A stretch of 64,000 nucleotides of DNA, from NCBI GenBank assembly GCA_021155195.1, contig JAJNPV010000042.1:558001-622000 (forward strand), in the 5' to 3' direction. Positions 7,799 to 16,866 of the stretch are shown piece by piece (the stretch's first letter is position 1; every line of letters begins with the position of its first letter). The notes under the pieces were generated by a model. It saw nothing but the letters and a program-made list of their open reading frames with translations. It was not told the DNA's origin and made no database searches. Both the position numbers and the translations under genes were made by a program. Source of the stretch: Ohtaekwangia sp. GTDB taxonomy: Bacteria; Bacteroidota; Bacteroidia; Cytophagales; Cyclobacteriaceae.

Positions 7799-9016
7799 AT
7801 GAGTAAGATTAAGATTGATTCGATTGAGGAGGCCATTGAAGAAATAAAAAATGGCAAAGTGATTATTGTGGTGGATGATGAAGATCGTGAGAATGAAGGT
7901 GACTTTATTTGCGCAGCTGAATCAATTACTCCGGCAATTGTAAACTTTATGGCTACCCATGGGCGCGGACTTATTTGTGCTCCACTGTCAGAAGATCGTT
8001 GCGATGAGCTTGGATTGGAATTGATGGTTGGAAAGAATACCGCTGTTTATGAAACTCCATTTACAGTTTCGGTGGATTTAATTGGGCATGGGTGTACAAC
8101 CGGTATTTCGGCACACGATCGATTTAAAACCATTAAAGCATTAGTCGATCCTGAAACAAATCCTGAAGAGTTGGGTAAACCCGGACATATTTTTCCACTC
8201 AAAGCGAAAAAGGAGGGCGTATTAAGAAGGGCAGGACATACTGAAGCAGCAATTGATTTTGCAAGACTGGCAGGATTTCGCCCTGCAGGAGTGTTGGTAG
8301 AAATCATGAATGAAGATGGATCGATGGCTCGGCTGCCCGACTTACGGGAAGTAGCCGATCGGTTTAATTTAAAGTTAGTAACAATCAAAGATTTGATTGC
8401 TTACCGGATGCGCGTTGAATCGCAGATTAAAAAACAAGTGGTGGTAGATATGCCAACTGCGTATGGCGATTTCACGTTAGCAGCTTATGAGCAGCTTAAT
8501 ACGAATGAGGTGCACATGGCGTTAATAAAAGGAACTTGGGAAAAAGATGAACCCGTGATGGTGCGTGTTCATTCATCGTGCGTCACAGGTGATATTTTTG
8601 GGTCATGCCGATGCGATTGTGGAAGCCAATTGCATAATGCAATGATGATGGTTGAGAGAGAAGGGAAGGGTGTTGTGTTATACATGAAGCAAGAGGGAAG
8701 AGGAATAGGATTATTGAACAAGTTGAAAGCATATAAATTGCAAGAGGAAGGTTTAGATACGGTGGAGGCAAATCTTCAGTTGGGTTTTGATATGGATAAT
8801 CGTGATTATGGTATTGGTGCTCAGATTTTGCATGATCTAGGGATTTCTAAAATCAGGTTGATCACCAACAACCCCAAGAAACGAGTGGGATTGATGGGAT
8901 ACGGATTGGAGATTGTCGATAATATTGGCATTGAGATTTCACCTAATCCACACAATGAAAAATATTTAATGACTAAACGTGACAAACTCGGCCATTCGAT
9001 TTTAAAACCAAAATGA
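7799..9016 (+). CDS. ribBA: Bifunctional 3,4-dihydroxy-2-butanone 4-phosphate synthase / GTP cyclohydrolase II
   Basis: The 405-residue fusion carries both entry reactions of riboflavin synthesis. The N-terminal half (about 1-205) is RibB, with DDEDRENEGDF as the acidic metal and substrate site and THGRGLI. The C-terminal half (about 206-405) is RibA, with the zinc cysteines in SSCVTGDIFGSCRCDCGS, the EGRGIGL motif and the conserved NPKK segment. Length and order are normal for RibBA. No FMN riboswitch-like leader is evident in the short upstream gap. The stop overlaps the start of the next gene (ATGA). Confidence 0.97.
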   Translation: MSKIKIDSIEEAIEEIKNGKVIIVVDDEDRENEGDFICAAESITPAIVNFMATHGRGLICAPLSEDRCDELGLELMVGKNTAVYETPFTVSVDLIGHGCTTGISAHDRFKTIKALVDPETNPEELGKPGHIFPLKAKKEGVLRRAGHTEAAIDFARLAGFRPAGVLVEIMNEDGSMARLPDLREVADRFNLKLVTIKDLIAYRMRVESQIKKQVVVDMPTAYGDFTLAAYEQLNTNEVHMALIKGTWEKDEPVMVRVHSSCVTGDIFGSCRCDCGSQLHNAMMMVEREGKGVVLYMKQEGRGIGLLNKLKAYKLQEEGLDTVEANLQLGFDMDNRDYGIGAQILHDLGISKIRLITNNPKKRVGLMGYGLEIVDNIGIEISPNPHNEKYLMTKRDKLGHSILKPK

Positions 9017-9618
9017 GAGTAATTCTTCTTTTTATTTTAGGATGCATTGCATTGCCATTAACCGGGCAGCAATTTGCTTTTGAGTTTTGGCATTCTGGTA
9101 AAGCTGTACTGGATACTGGTGATACGCTAAGGGGTAACATCAAGTATGAAATGCAAAGCGATATCTTGCAGGTTCAGGTTGATAAGAAATTAGAAAGCTA
9201 CACGGCTCGTAAGGTTCTCTATTTCGAAATATTTGACGAAACTGTAAAGCGCTATCGAAACTTTTATTCGCTTCCATTTTCTCAGGCCAGTCAATATAAA
9301 GCACCAGTTTTTTTTGAGTTGCTGGAAGAAGGAAAACTTACAGTTCTTTGTCGGGAATCTTTAGAGTACAGAACAACTTCTTCTTCCTTTTATTACTATG
9401 GTAATTACACTCGTTTGGTGCTGGTAAATAAATATTTTCTCTTAAAAGAAAATGGTGACATAATAGAATTTAAAGGCAAGAAAAGTGATTGGTATGAATT
9501 GATGCGAGCTAAAGTGGACGAAGTTGAACGTTATGTGAAGAGCAATCGCCTTGACTTTGAAGAAAAATATGAACTTAGTAGAATTGTAGCTTACTATAAC
9601 TCCCTCTTTAAGAATTAA
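9013..9618 (+). CDS. Secreted protein of unknown function
   Basis: The 201-residue protein starts with a clear signal peptide (about residues 1-18, ending near LTGQQ) and is therefore periplasmic or surface-located. The mature part is rich in charged and aromatic residues, with several short predicted beta strands and a more helical C-terminal third (about 155-200). I do not recognise a named family; proteins of this kind, whose SGKAVLDTGDTLRG opening resembles a repeated small-strand domain, are common in Bacteroidota. Its ATG overlaps the stop of ribBA, and surE follows after 17 bases, so it is cotranscribed with housekeeping genes without an evident functional link. Confidence 0.75.
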   Translation: MRVILLFILGCIALPLTGQQFAFEFWHSGKAVLDTGDTLRGNIKYEMQSDILQVQVDKKLESYTARKVLYFEIFDETVKRYRNFYSLPFSQASQYKAPVFFELLEEGKLTVLCRESLEYRTTSSSFYYYGNYTRLVLVNKYFLLKENGDIIEFKGKKSDWYELMRAKVDEVERYVKSNRLDFEEKYELSRIVAYYNSLFKN

Positions 9619-9635
9619 CCACACCTGATTTAACA

Positions 9636-10415
9636 ATGGCAAGACCTCTTATTTTAGTTTCCAACGATGATGGAATTACCTCACGCGGGATTCTCAGTTT
9701 AATTAATGTGATGAAAGAATTAGGCGATGTGTTGGTGGTGGCACCTGATGGTCCTCAATCAGGAATGGGGCATGCGATAACGGTTGGAGATACTCTTAGG
9801 TTGAACGAGTCTTTTATTTTTGAAGGAGTTCGTGCTTATGAATGCTCGGGTACTCCTGCAGACTGTGTAAAAATGGCACGTCATTTTGTGTTGAAAGGTG
9901 AACGCCAACCTGATATTGTGGTGAGTGGAATCAATCACGGCAGTAATACTTCTATAAGTGTATTATATTCTGGCACCATGTCCGCAGCAATTGAAGGTGC
10001 GATTGAAGGTGTTCCGGCCATCGGTTTTTCGTTATGCGACTATAGTCATAAAGCTGACTTTTCACATACACATAACATTGTAAAAAAAATAACTCAACAG
10101 GTTCTAACAAAGGGATTGCCTAAGGGTGTTGCATTGAACGTAAATATTCCGCCTAAGCGAAATGAGGCTATCAAAGGCATTCGGGTTTGCCGCCAGGCAA
10201 ACGCAAAGTGGGTGGAGGATTTTGATCAACGATTTGACCCCAATGGAAGAAGCTACTTTTGGATGACGGGGAACTTTGTCAATTTTGATAAGGGCGAAGA
10301 TAATGATGAATGGGCGATTGCCAATAACTATGTTTCGGTTGTTCCCTGTCAGTTTGATCTTACCGCACATCAGGCAATCCCAGTACTAAATGAGGATTGG
10401 GATATTTTGGATTAA
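9636..10415 (+). CDS. surE: 5'/3'-nucleotidase SurE
   Basis: The 259-residue protein carries the SurE metal-binding N-terminus LVSNDDGI (about residues 7-14), the SGTPADC segment, and SGINHGSN followed by YSGTMSAA. These build the acid phosphatase active site that dephosphorylates nucleoside monophosphates. The length matches the family (about 250-265). It is cytoplasmic, with no signal peptide. It lies 17 bases after the secreted unknown gene, so it probably shares the ribBA transcript. Confidence 0.96.
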   Translation: MARPLILVSNDDGITSRGILSLINVMKELGDVLVVAPDGPQSGMGHAITVGDTLRLNESFIFEGVRAYECSGTPADCVKMARHFVLKGERQPDIVVSGINHGSNTSISVLYSGTMSAAIEGAIEGVPAIGFSLCDYSHKADFSHTHNIVKKITQQVLTKGLPKGVALNVNIPPKRNEAIKGIRVCRQANAKWVEDFDQRFDPNGRSYFWMTGNFVNFDKGEDNDEWAIANNYVSVVPCQFDLTAHQAIPVLNEDWDILD

Positions 10416-10459
10416 ATATCTTTAAATAGGTATTTTGTTTGAGCACATTAAAGAAGATT

Positions 10460-10487
10460 TTGGTTATGTTAGCAAATTCTAAGTTTG
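10460..10487 (+). promoter_or_regulatory. Strong Bacteroidota-type promoter for the plug-domain gene
   Basis: TTG at 10460-10462, a 17-base spacer and TAAGTTTG at 10480-10487 match both elements of the consensus exactly. Transcription should start near 10493, downstream of an upstream in-frame ATG at 10485. This decides for the ATG at 10536. Confidence 0.62.
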
Positions 10488-10535
10488 CCACCTTTATATT
10501 TTAGAAATAAGGTAGGACATCTATTCAAATTTTAT

Positions 10536-13226
10536 ATGATTCGACTTTTCAGAACCGTCCATATTTTGCTCTTCGTCAATGTATCAGCCATGGCTCAAAT
10601 CAGTGGCTTTATAAAAGACAAAAGTACGGGTAAGGGTGTTCCTGGAGCTGAGGTGTTTATTAACAATTCAAGTTTACGAATGCTTACAGACAAAGAGGGT
10701 GGTTTCTCACTTAAGGGATTAGAGCCCGGCTTTGCCGATCTGGTTGTATATAGAAAAGGTTATGATTTGTTCAAATCTTCAATTCGCATTCAAGAAAACA
10801 AGGAGTACAAGTTGAATCTTGATATCCTTCCTCGCACAACGGATACAAAAACTGCGAAAGTAAAAATAGATGACCTGTGGAATAAAAATCTTCAATGGTT
10901 CATGCGGGGATTATTAGGATCGGGAGAGTTTGCAAGTTTGTGTAAAATTGAAAATCCTAAGAGCCTTCAATTTCAAAGAGAGGGCGAAGCTCTCATTGTT
11001 TCAAGCGAAGAACCAATTAAAATTCAAAATTTAGCACTGGGGTTGCAACTCAATATGATATTGCTTCAATTTAAGGCTGAGGCTGAGTCCTCATGGTATC
11101 AGGTGTTGGTTAATTATGAAGCTAAGCAATCAGATGACTATGAACAGAAAAGTGTGTGGGAGCGAAATAGACTGAAAGCCTATTGGGGTTCATCGCGCCA
11201 CTTTTTTCAAGCTCTCGCCTCTGAAACCACAAAGGAAGAGGGCTTCCTGATTTTTAATTTTGAGAACAAACCACTTAAGCCCTCTGACTTAATAGTGGAA
11301 GGTAAAGTTTCAGGTTATAAGAAAATTTTGCTTGAAAGTGATGTATTCGTAACCTATCAAATGGAACCTACGGTAACGGGAGTTAAGAGTAATGAAGAAT
11401 CTACTCAAACCTCTACGATAAAACAGATAGATGCTATCAATGTAAATCCACTAGGACTGTTGCTGAATAACCAGTCAGTACAAATTACAGGGGCGATGGC
11501 AAATGAAAAGCTAGCGTACTGTTTACCCATTGATTATCTGCCTACTCAGTCATTGGAGAATGAAAAGGTGGATTGGAAGAATTTTTCCTTGCTACGTGAA
11601 AAAGTTTATCTCCATACAGATCGTGATTATTATTATCCTCGCGAAACTATTTGGTTAAAGGCATATATGGGTTATAGTATGCCAGCTTTACGTGATACGT
11701 TGAGTCAAACATTGTATGTTGAGTTTCTTTCACCTGACAAAGCCAGATTAGATTCAAAAGTGTATCAAATTAAAGAAGGTGTTGCCTGGGGAGAATTTAG
11801 GTTGAATGATAATCTTCCTTCTGGTCAATACTATTTACGTGCCTACACAAATTGGATGCGTAATTATGGAGACAGTGCACTATTTGTAAAACCCATACCT
11901 ATTTTAAAAGTTGATGAAAATGTACTGAATAATGAACCGCAATTTATATCTGAGTCTTCAGCTATGATTTCTATTGAAGCTAACAAGAAATCGTATAAAG
12001 CCAGGGAGAAAGTGATAGTTGCTATGCAGCTTCTTGACGAAGCAGGAAACCCTGCAGTAGGAAATATTTCAGTTGCCGTAACTGATGCGGTAGCCTCCGT
12101 ATCATTAGGAGTAAACTCAATTATAAATCCTTCTGCCTTAAACGTAGTATCTTATGAACAGGTACCGAATAAATATTTTGATCAGATTACTCATTATATG
12201 GAACGAGGAATTAGTTTTCGAGGTGTGGTTAAAGACACAAGAAATAGTCCTGCCCCAGCTTCGCTGCAGGTCATTCAGGGGAATATGGATAACTTAATTG
12301 AGATGCAAACTGATGAGCAAGGTGAATTTTTGATAACAGGAGTCAAGTTTATTGACTCACTTGTTTTTGCATTTAAACCATTTAATAAAAAAGGAAAACT
12401 TTTTCTTGGACGTGTAGATTTATTGCCACGAGAAATTCCACCGTTTAATTTTGAATCGAAATTATTGCAGTTGGTATTGAAAAAAGAAGATGCATTGCAA
12501 CGGATTCAAAATTCCTATGATCCCAGCGAAGGGGTAACAGTGTTGGATGCCGTTGAAATAAAAAGTTCGAAGCTTGCGAAAACTGATTCGAATGAACCTG
12601 TACGGATTTATGGAAGCCCTGATTATGTTGTTTCAGGCGACAACATTAGATCCACCGTGGCTGGCTCTAATTTTCTGGTTGGCCTTCAGGGAAAGGTGCC
12701 CGGTCTGCGGGTAATTGAAACCGCAGATGGAGAAATTAATGTGCGGGTAGGCCGAGCAGGCAGTTTTGCAAGTAGTACGGAACCACTTATTCTCGTTGAT
12801 GGGGTTCCGTTTCCTGACGCAAGAAGTATTTCTGCCCTTAGTGCAAGTATGGTTGACAGAGTGGAAGTAATCACACGGGCTTCACCACAATACGGTAGCC
12901 GGGGTTCAAATGGAGTAATTGCGATTTATACAAAATCAGGTTTTTCAGCACAAACGCCTGAACCAAATTATCTGACTTATAAAATACCAGGATACAACAG
13001 ATCACGACCCTTTTACTCCCCTGATTACAGTGATGCCAACAATTTGAAGAATCCTGATTTCCGAACTACCATTTTTTGGAAGCCCGATCTAATGACTAAC
13101 GATCAGGGTAAAGCGAGTGTTGAGTTTTATTCAGCTGATCTTGCCACAAGATATAGAATTGTAGTGGAAGGCGTCACGGATAGAGGAGTGCCCGTAAGAG
13201 CCGCATCTTATATTACGGTTGAATGA
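10536..13226 (+). CDS. Large surface protein: carboxypeptidase-regulatory-like domain, macroglobulin-like domains and a TonB plug domain, without barrel
   Basis: I start at 10536 (896 residues) because a signal peptide ending in AMAQ follows at once and the promoter lies over the earlier ATG. A carboxypeptidase-regulatory-like beta sandwich (about 22-100, opening ISGFIKDKSTGKGV) comes first. Further on, LHTDRDYYYPRETIW (about 358-372) is characteristic of the MG2 domain of alpha-2-macroglobulin-like proteins. A TonB receptor plug-like domain lies at about 689-802 (PGLRVIE, ILVDGVPF, GSRGSNGVIAIYTK). The C-terminal 50 residues resemble another macroglobulin-type segment (FWKPDLMTNDQGKA). There is no 22-strand barrel, so this is not a classical TonB-dependent receptor. 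It is probably a periplasmic or surface accessory protein. Function unknown. Confidence 0.85.
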   Translation: MIRLFRTVHILLFVNVSAMAQISGFIKDKSTGKGVPGAEVFINNSSLRMLTDKEGGFSLKGLEPGFADLVVYRKGYDLFKSSIRIQENKEYKLNLDILPRTTDTKTAKVKIDDLWNKNLQWFMRGLLGSGEFASLCKIENPKSLQFQREGEALIVSSEEPIKIQNLALGLQLNMILLQFKAEAESSWYQVLVNYEAKQSDDYEQKSVWERNRLKAYWGSSRHFFQALASETTKEEGFLIFNFENKPLKPSDLIVEGKVSGYKKILLESDVFVTYQMEPTVTGVKSNEESTQTSTIKQIDAINVNPLGLLLNNQSVQITGAMANEKLAYCLPIDYLPTQSLENEKVDWKNFSLLREKVYLHTDRDYYYPRETIWLKAYMGYSMPALRDTLSQTLYVEFLSPDKARLDSKVYQIKEGVAWGEFRLNDNLPSGQYYLRAYTNWMRNYGDSALFVKPIPILKVDENVLNNEPQFISESSAMISIEANKKSYKAREKVIVAMQLLDEAGNPAVGNISVAVTDAVASVSLGVNSIINPSALNVVSYEQVPNKYFDQITHYMERGISFRGVVKDTRNSPAPASLQVIQGNMDNLIEMQTDEQGEFLITGVKFIDSLVFAFKPFNKKGKLFLGRVDLLPREIPPFNFESKLLQLVLKKEDALQRIQNSYDPSEGVTVLDAVEIKSSKLAKTDSNEPVRIYGSPDYVVSGDNIRSTVAGSNFLVGLQGKVPGLRVIETADGEINVRVGRAGSFASSTEPLILVDGVPFPDARSISALSASMVDRVEVITRASPQYGSRGSNGVIAIYTKSGFSAQTPEPNYLTYKIPGYNRSRPFYSPDYSDANNLKNPDFRTTIFWKPDLMTNDQGKASVEFYSADLATRYRIVVEGVTDRGVPVRAASYITVE

Positions 13227-13230
13227 GTAC

Positions 13231-15744
13231 TTAAACGGGATCAACATCGAATACAATTTTCACGCTTCGGTATTCTTTTATTTGCTCTAAGTCGTTTGCA
13301 ATGTTGCTTAGAGTATTTTTAATTTCATTTAGTTTGCCTTGATCACGTTTTATCTTAACCAAAATCATCATTAAAAATTCATTTCTGATTTTAGAAATCA
13401 TGGGTTCACCCGGTCCAAGTATCCACACGCCTTTCAAGGTAGCTTTAAGTTGATTGGTAAAACTATCAGCAACTGCTTGCGCGATTTTCTTGTCTTTGTG
13501 TTTTATGGTGATGTCAATCAATCGAGTGAAAGGCGGATAGTGATGTTCATCACGATCGTGTAATTGATCCTGAATAAAACCGGTAACATCATTTTCAATT
13601 ACGTATTTAAATAATGGATGTTCCGGACTGGAGGTTTGAAGAATTACTTTTCCGCGCTTTTCCCTTCGTCCGGCCCGACCACTTACTTGCGTGATGAGTT
13701 GAAAAGCTCGTTCGTAGGAACGGAAATCAGGAAAATGCATCATGCGATCGGTGTCAAACACCGCCACTAAACTCACCCGATCAAAATCAAGTCCTTTTGT
13801 TACCATTTGTGTTCCAACTAAAACATCTGTTTCACCTTTTTCAAAATCATCAATAATGGTTTCGTACCCCGATCGCGATCGGGTAGTATCCAAATCCATC
13901 CGCTGAGTTCTAGCATCCGGGAAATGAAATTTTAACTCTTCTTCTAGTTTTTCTGTACCATAACCAAGCGTGAGAATTCTTTTTGAACTGCACGTAGGGC
14001 ATTGATTGGGAAGTTCCTCGCGATAGCCACAATAATGGCAAATCAAAGCATGCCTGTATTGATGATAGGTAAGACTTACTGCACAATTAATGCATTTAGG
14101 TACCCAACTACAATCTTCACATTGAACAAGAGGCGAATAGCCTCTTCGGTTCTGAAACAAGATGACTTGCTCTTTTTTATCGATGGTAGCTTTTATTTCT
14201 TTTAAGAGAAGTGAAGAGAATTCACCTTTATTTGTTTTTCGTTTTTTCTCCTGACTTAAGTCAGCAAAAACAATCTCGGGTAGCTGAGCTTCACCAAATC
14301 GTTTGGTGAGAGTGATTAATCCGTACCGACCCGTCACGGCCTGATAATACGATTCGGTAGAAGGCGTGGCACTACCCAGCAATACTTTTGCATGATGAAT
14401 CTGAGCCATCACCATAGCTACATCGCGGGCATGGTAGCGGGGGGCAGGATCGTGTTGCTTGTAAGAAGAATCATGTTCTTCATCTACAATGATTAAGCTA
14501 AGATTGTCGAAAGGAAGAAAAATGGCAGATCGAACTCCGATAATGAATCGAAACTTTCCTGCGAGCACGCCATTCCAGACTTCTACACGTTCGTTATCCG
14601 AAAATTTGGAATGATACACACCCATTTCGCTCCCGAACATTTTTTTTAAGCGCTGAACGATTTGAGTAGTTAAAGCAATTTCTGGCAATAATAACAATAC
14701 TTGTGAACCACCCTCAAGAGCTTTGCGAATCAGGTCAATGTAGATTTCAGTTTTGCCGCTGCCGGTTACTCCATGCAGAAGCGAGGCTGTTTTGGTTTCA
14801 AAACTTGAAAGGACTTCATTACGGGCTCTTTCTTGTTCTTCACTTAGCAGAATAGGATGTTCGTGTACATTATCCTGGAAACCGAATCTTGGCACAATCA
14901 CTTCAAACTCTTCCAGAATTTTATTTTTGATCAACGTGTTGACCGAAGATTCAGAAATTTCTGAGTCAAGCAATCGAGATTTACTAATCCCTTGCTGATT
15001 TAATTCCGGATTTGAAAACACAGGCACTTCCTGCAAGTACTTTAATAAAACAGCTTCCTGTTTGGGTTTGGAAGCCAATGTTTCAAATAAAGTTTCCAGG
15101 TTTTTCTTAACAACATAATTTGCATGAATGCGGATATGTCGCTCGGTTTTTGGTTTGAATTTCTCCTTCACTGCTTCAAAGAGAATGATACTCTCTTTGG
15201 AGGCAAGTGATTTCAAAATATGGTAAATCGATTTTGTTCCTAAAAGTTTGGCTGCTTCGGTATAGGTAAGCACATCCGATTTTAATCGCGCCAGCAGCAT
15301 TCTTTCTTTCTCCGAAAAATCAAAATCAGTTTCTTCCAAATCAAAACCGGGTCGCAACTGCACCATCGATTCACTCGAAAGCTTTAAGCCGGAGGGGAGA
15401 GCTGCTTGCACTACTTCACCCAAGGTGCAGAGGTAGTAATCTGCTATCCATTGGTAGAGATTAAATTGTTGCTCATAAATTACTTCGCCCACATCTAATA
15501 CATCATGGATGTATTTGGCTTCGTAATCTTTAGGGGGCTGATGGTGTAAGTCAGCAATAATTCCCGTAAGAATTTTCTTTTGCCCAAACGGAACAATTAC
15601 CCGCTGTCCTTTTTTTATTATTGAATTTAGTTCAGCAGGTACGCGATACGTGAAAAATTTCGGAATCGGGACGGGCAAGACAATCTCTGCGAAGAATGTG
15701 TCTTCTGCAGGAGTGTTAAACAGATCGATTTCGGATTTTCCCAT
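13231..15744 (-). CDS. priA: Primosomal replication restart helicase PriA
   Basis: The preferred start is the ATG at 15744 (837 residues). An upstream in-frame ATG at 15798 adds 18 residues without family character, and a TAATTTAG box at 15759-15766 on this strand lies between the two. The protein has the N-terminal 3'-end-binding domain (PKFFTYRVP), Walker A GVTGSGKTE, the DEEHD box, and a cysteine-rich zinc domain with the CxxC pairs CEDC, CINC, CHYC and CPTC. Late helicase motifs VGTQMVTKGLDF and QVSGRAGR follow. It reloads the replisome at stalled forks. It converges on the plug-domain gene with only four bases between stops. Confidence 0.95.
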   Translation of the reverse strand: MGKSEIDLFNTPAEDTFFAEIVLPVPIPKFFTYRVPAELNSIIKKGQRVIVPFGQKKILTGIIADLHHQPPKDYEAKYIHDVLDVGEVIYEQQFNLYQWIADYYLCTLGEVVQAALPSGLKLSSESMVQLRPGFDLEETDFDFSEKERMLLARLKSDVLTYTEAAKLLGTKSIYHILKSLASKESIILFEAVKEKFKPKTERHIRIHANYVVKKNLETLFETLASKPKQEAVLLKYLQEVPVFSNPELNQQGISKSRLLDSEISESSVNTLIKNKILEEFEVIVPRFGFQDNVHEHPILLSEEQERARNEVLSSFETKTASLLHGVTGSGKTEIYIDLIRKALEGGSQVLLLLPEIALTTQIVQRLKKMFGSEMGVYHSKFSDNERVEVWNGVLAGKFRFIIGVRSAIFLPFDNLSLIIVDEEHDSSYKQHDPAPRYHARDVAMVMAQIHHAKVLLGSATPSTESYYQAVTGRYGLITLTKRFGEAQLPEIVFADLSQEKKRKTNKGEFSSLLLKEIKATIDKKEQVILFQNRRGYSPLVQCEDCSWVPKCINCAVSLTYHQYRHALICHYCGYREELPNQCPTCSSKRILTLGYGTEKLEEELKFHFPDARTQRMDLDTTRSRSGYETIIDDFEKGETDVLVGTQMVTKGLDFDRVSLVAVFDTDRMMHFPDFRSYERAFQLITQVSGRAGRREKRGKVILQTSSPEHPLFKYVIENDVTGFIQDQLHDRDEHHYPPFTRLIDITIKHKDKKIAQAVADSFTNQLKATLKGVWILGPGEPMISKIRNEFLMMILVKIKRDQGKLNEIKNTLSNIANDLEQIKEYRSVKIVFDVDPV

Positions 15745-15943
15745 TGTTCTTAATACCGCTAAATTACGGTAATCCACTCTTAGAGACGAGAGGAACAATG
15801 AGTTAAATAGATACTTTTTACAATCTGTAACTAAATTTATTAATCTGGATTAAGATCGTGGCACACTACTTAAACTTCGGAATTAAAATCCTGATCGTTC
15901 TGTTTACTTTACAGAATGAGAAATACAGCTTTAAATTAATTCG

Positions 15944-16759
15944 ATGAGCACCATAAATTCTTTTATGAAGGCAATGGATGAACTTCCGGCCTCAGATGTA
16001 ATGCCGACTTTATTTATCGGTCATGGTAGCCCCATGAATGCCATTGAACAAAATGAATATAACCGATCGTGGGCGGATTTAGGAACTAAACTTCCAAAAC
16101 CAAAAGCGATCTTAACTATTTCGGCACACTGGCTAACGCAAGGTACGAGCGTTACCGCCATGGAACGTCCCAAAACGATTCACGACTTTGGAGGATTTCC
16201 ACAGGCCTTGTTTGATCAGCAGTATCCGGCACCCGGTGCTCAGGACTTTGCCGAGTTGACTAAAAAGCTGGTGACCAAAACCGAAGTGCAGGATCATTTT
16301 GAGTGGGGGCTTGATCACGGCACCTGGAGTTTTTTGCTGCCGATGTATCCTGATGCGAACATTCCAGTTTATCAATTAAGTCTTGATTACTACAAGCCAA
16401 TGCAACACCACTATGAACTGGCGCAGCAACTACAAGAGTTGCGAAAGAAAGGAGTGCTGATTGTCGGCAGTGGGAACATCGTGCACAACTTAAGGATGCT
16501 GAATTTTTCGGGGAAGCCTTACGATTGGGCTACTGAGTTTGATGAAAAGATTAAAACGTTTTTGATGGATCAAAATCATGATGGAATTATTCACTACGAC
16601 AAAATCGGATCGGCTGCGAAACTTTCAGTACCTACCCATGATCACTATCTTCCGTTGATCTATTCTGTCGCCCAGCAAAAGAAGCAAGAACAAATCTACT
16701 TCTTTAACGAAAAGACTGATATGGGCTCGGTGTCTATGCGATCGTTTGTAATCAGATAA
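15944..16759 (+). CDS. ygiD: LigB-family extradiol dioxygenase (4,5-DOPA dioxygenase-like)
   Basis: The 271-residue protein matches the YgiD/DODA class of the LigB superfamily. FIGHGSPMNA near the N-terminus and SAHWLT supply metal-binding histidines, and LDHGTWSFL, GSGNIVHNL and PTHDHYLPL follow in the expected order. Such enzymes use one zinc or iron and open catechol rings; E. coli YgiD cleaves L-DOPA. The physiological substrate here is unknown. The start overlaps the stop of a possible 29-codon upstream frame (15858-15947, GTG start). The gene appears monocistronic. Confidence 0.9.
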   Translation: MSTINSFMKAMDELPASDVMPTLFIGHGSPMNAIEQNEYNRSWADLGTKLPKPKAILTISAHWLTQGTSVTAMERPKTIHDFGGFPQALFDQQYPAPGAQDFAELTKKLVTKTEVQDHFEWGLDHGTWSFLLPMYPDANIPVYQLSLDYYKPMQHHYELAQQLQELRKKGVLIVGSGNIVHNLRMLNFSGKPYDWATEFDEKIKTFLMDQNHDGIIHYDKIGSAAKLSVPTHDHYLPLIYSVAQQKKQEQIYFFNEKTDMGSVSMRSFVIR

Positions 16760-16816
16760 GTCTTTTTAATAATTCTGATTTACAATAAATCTGTATTGGA
16801 ATCTGGAATTTAAAAG

Positions 16817-16844
16817 TTTGGTAATATGATTAATCTTATCTTTA
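16817..16844 (+). promoter_or_regulatory. Putative promoter for the PQQ-dehydrogenase gene
   Basis: TTTG at 16817-16820, a 16-base spacer and TATCTTTA at 16837-16844 (one mismatch to TAnnTTTG) lie 22 bases before the ATG at 16867. Confidence 0.45.
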
Positions 16845-16866
16845 ATCAACCAAACCAGATAAGCCC

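Noticed and set aside
10485..10535. N-terminal extension of the plug protein from the ATG at 10485
   Set aside because: The -7 box of a strong promoter occupies 10480-10487, so the ATG at 10485 would not be transcribed. The extension precedes a signal peptide.
15745..15798. Eighteen-residue N-terminal extension of PriA
   Set aside because: The extension lacks family features, and a near-consensus -7 box lies between the two ATGs.
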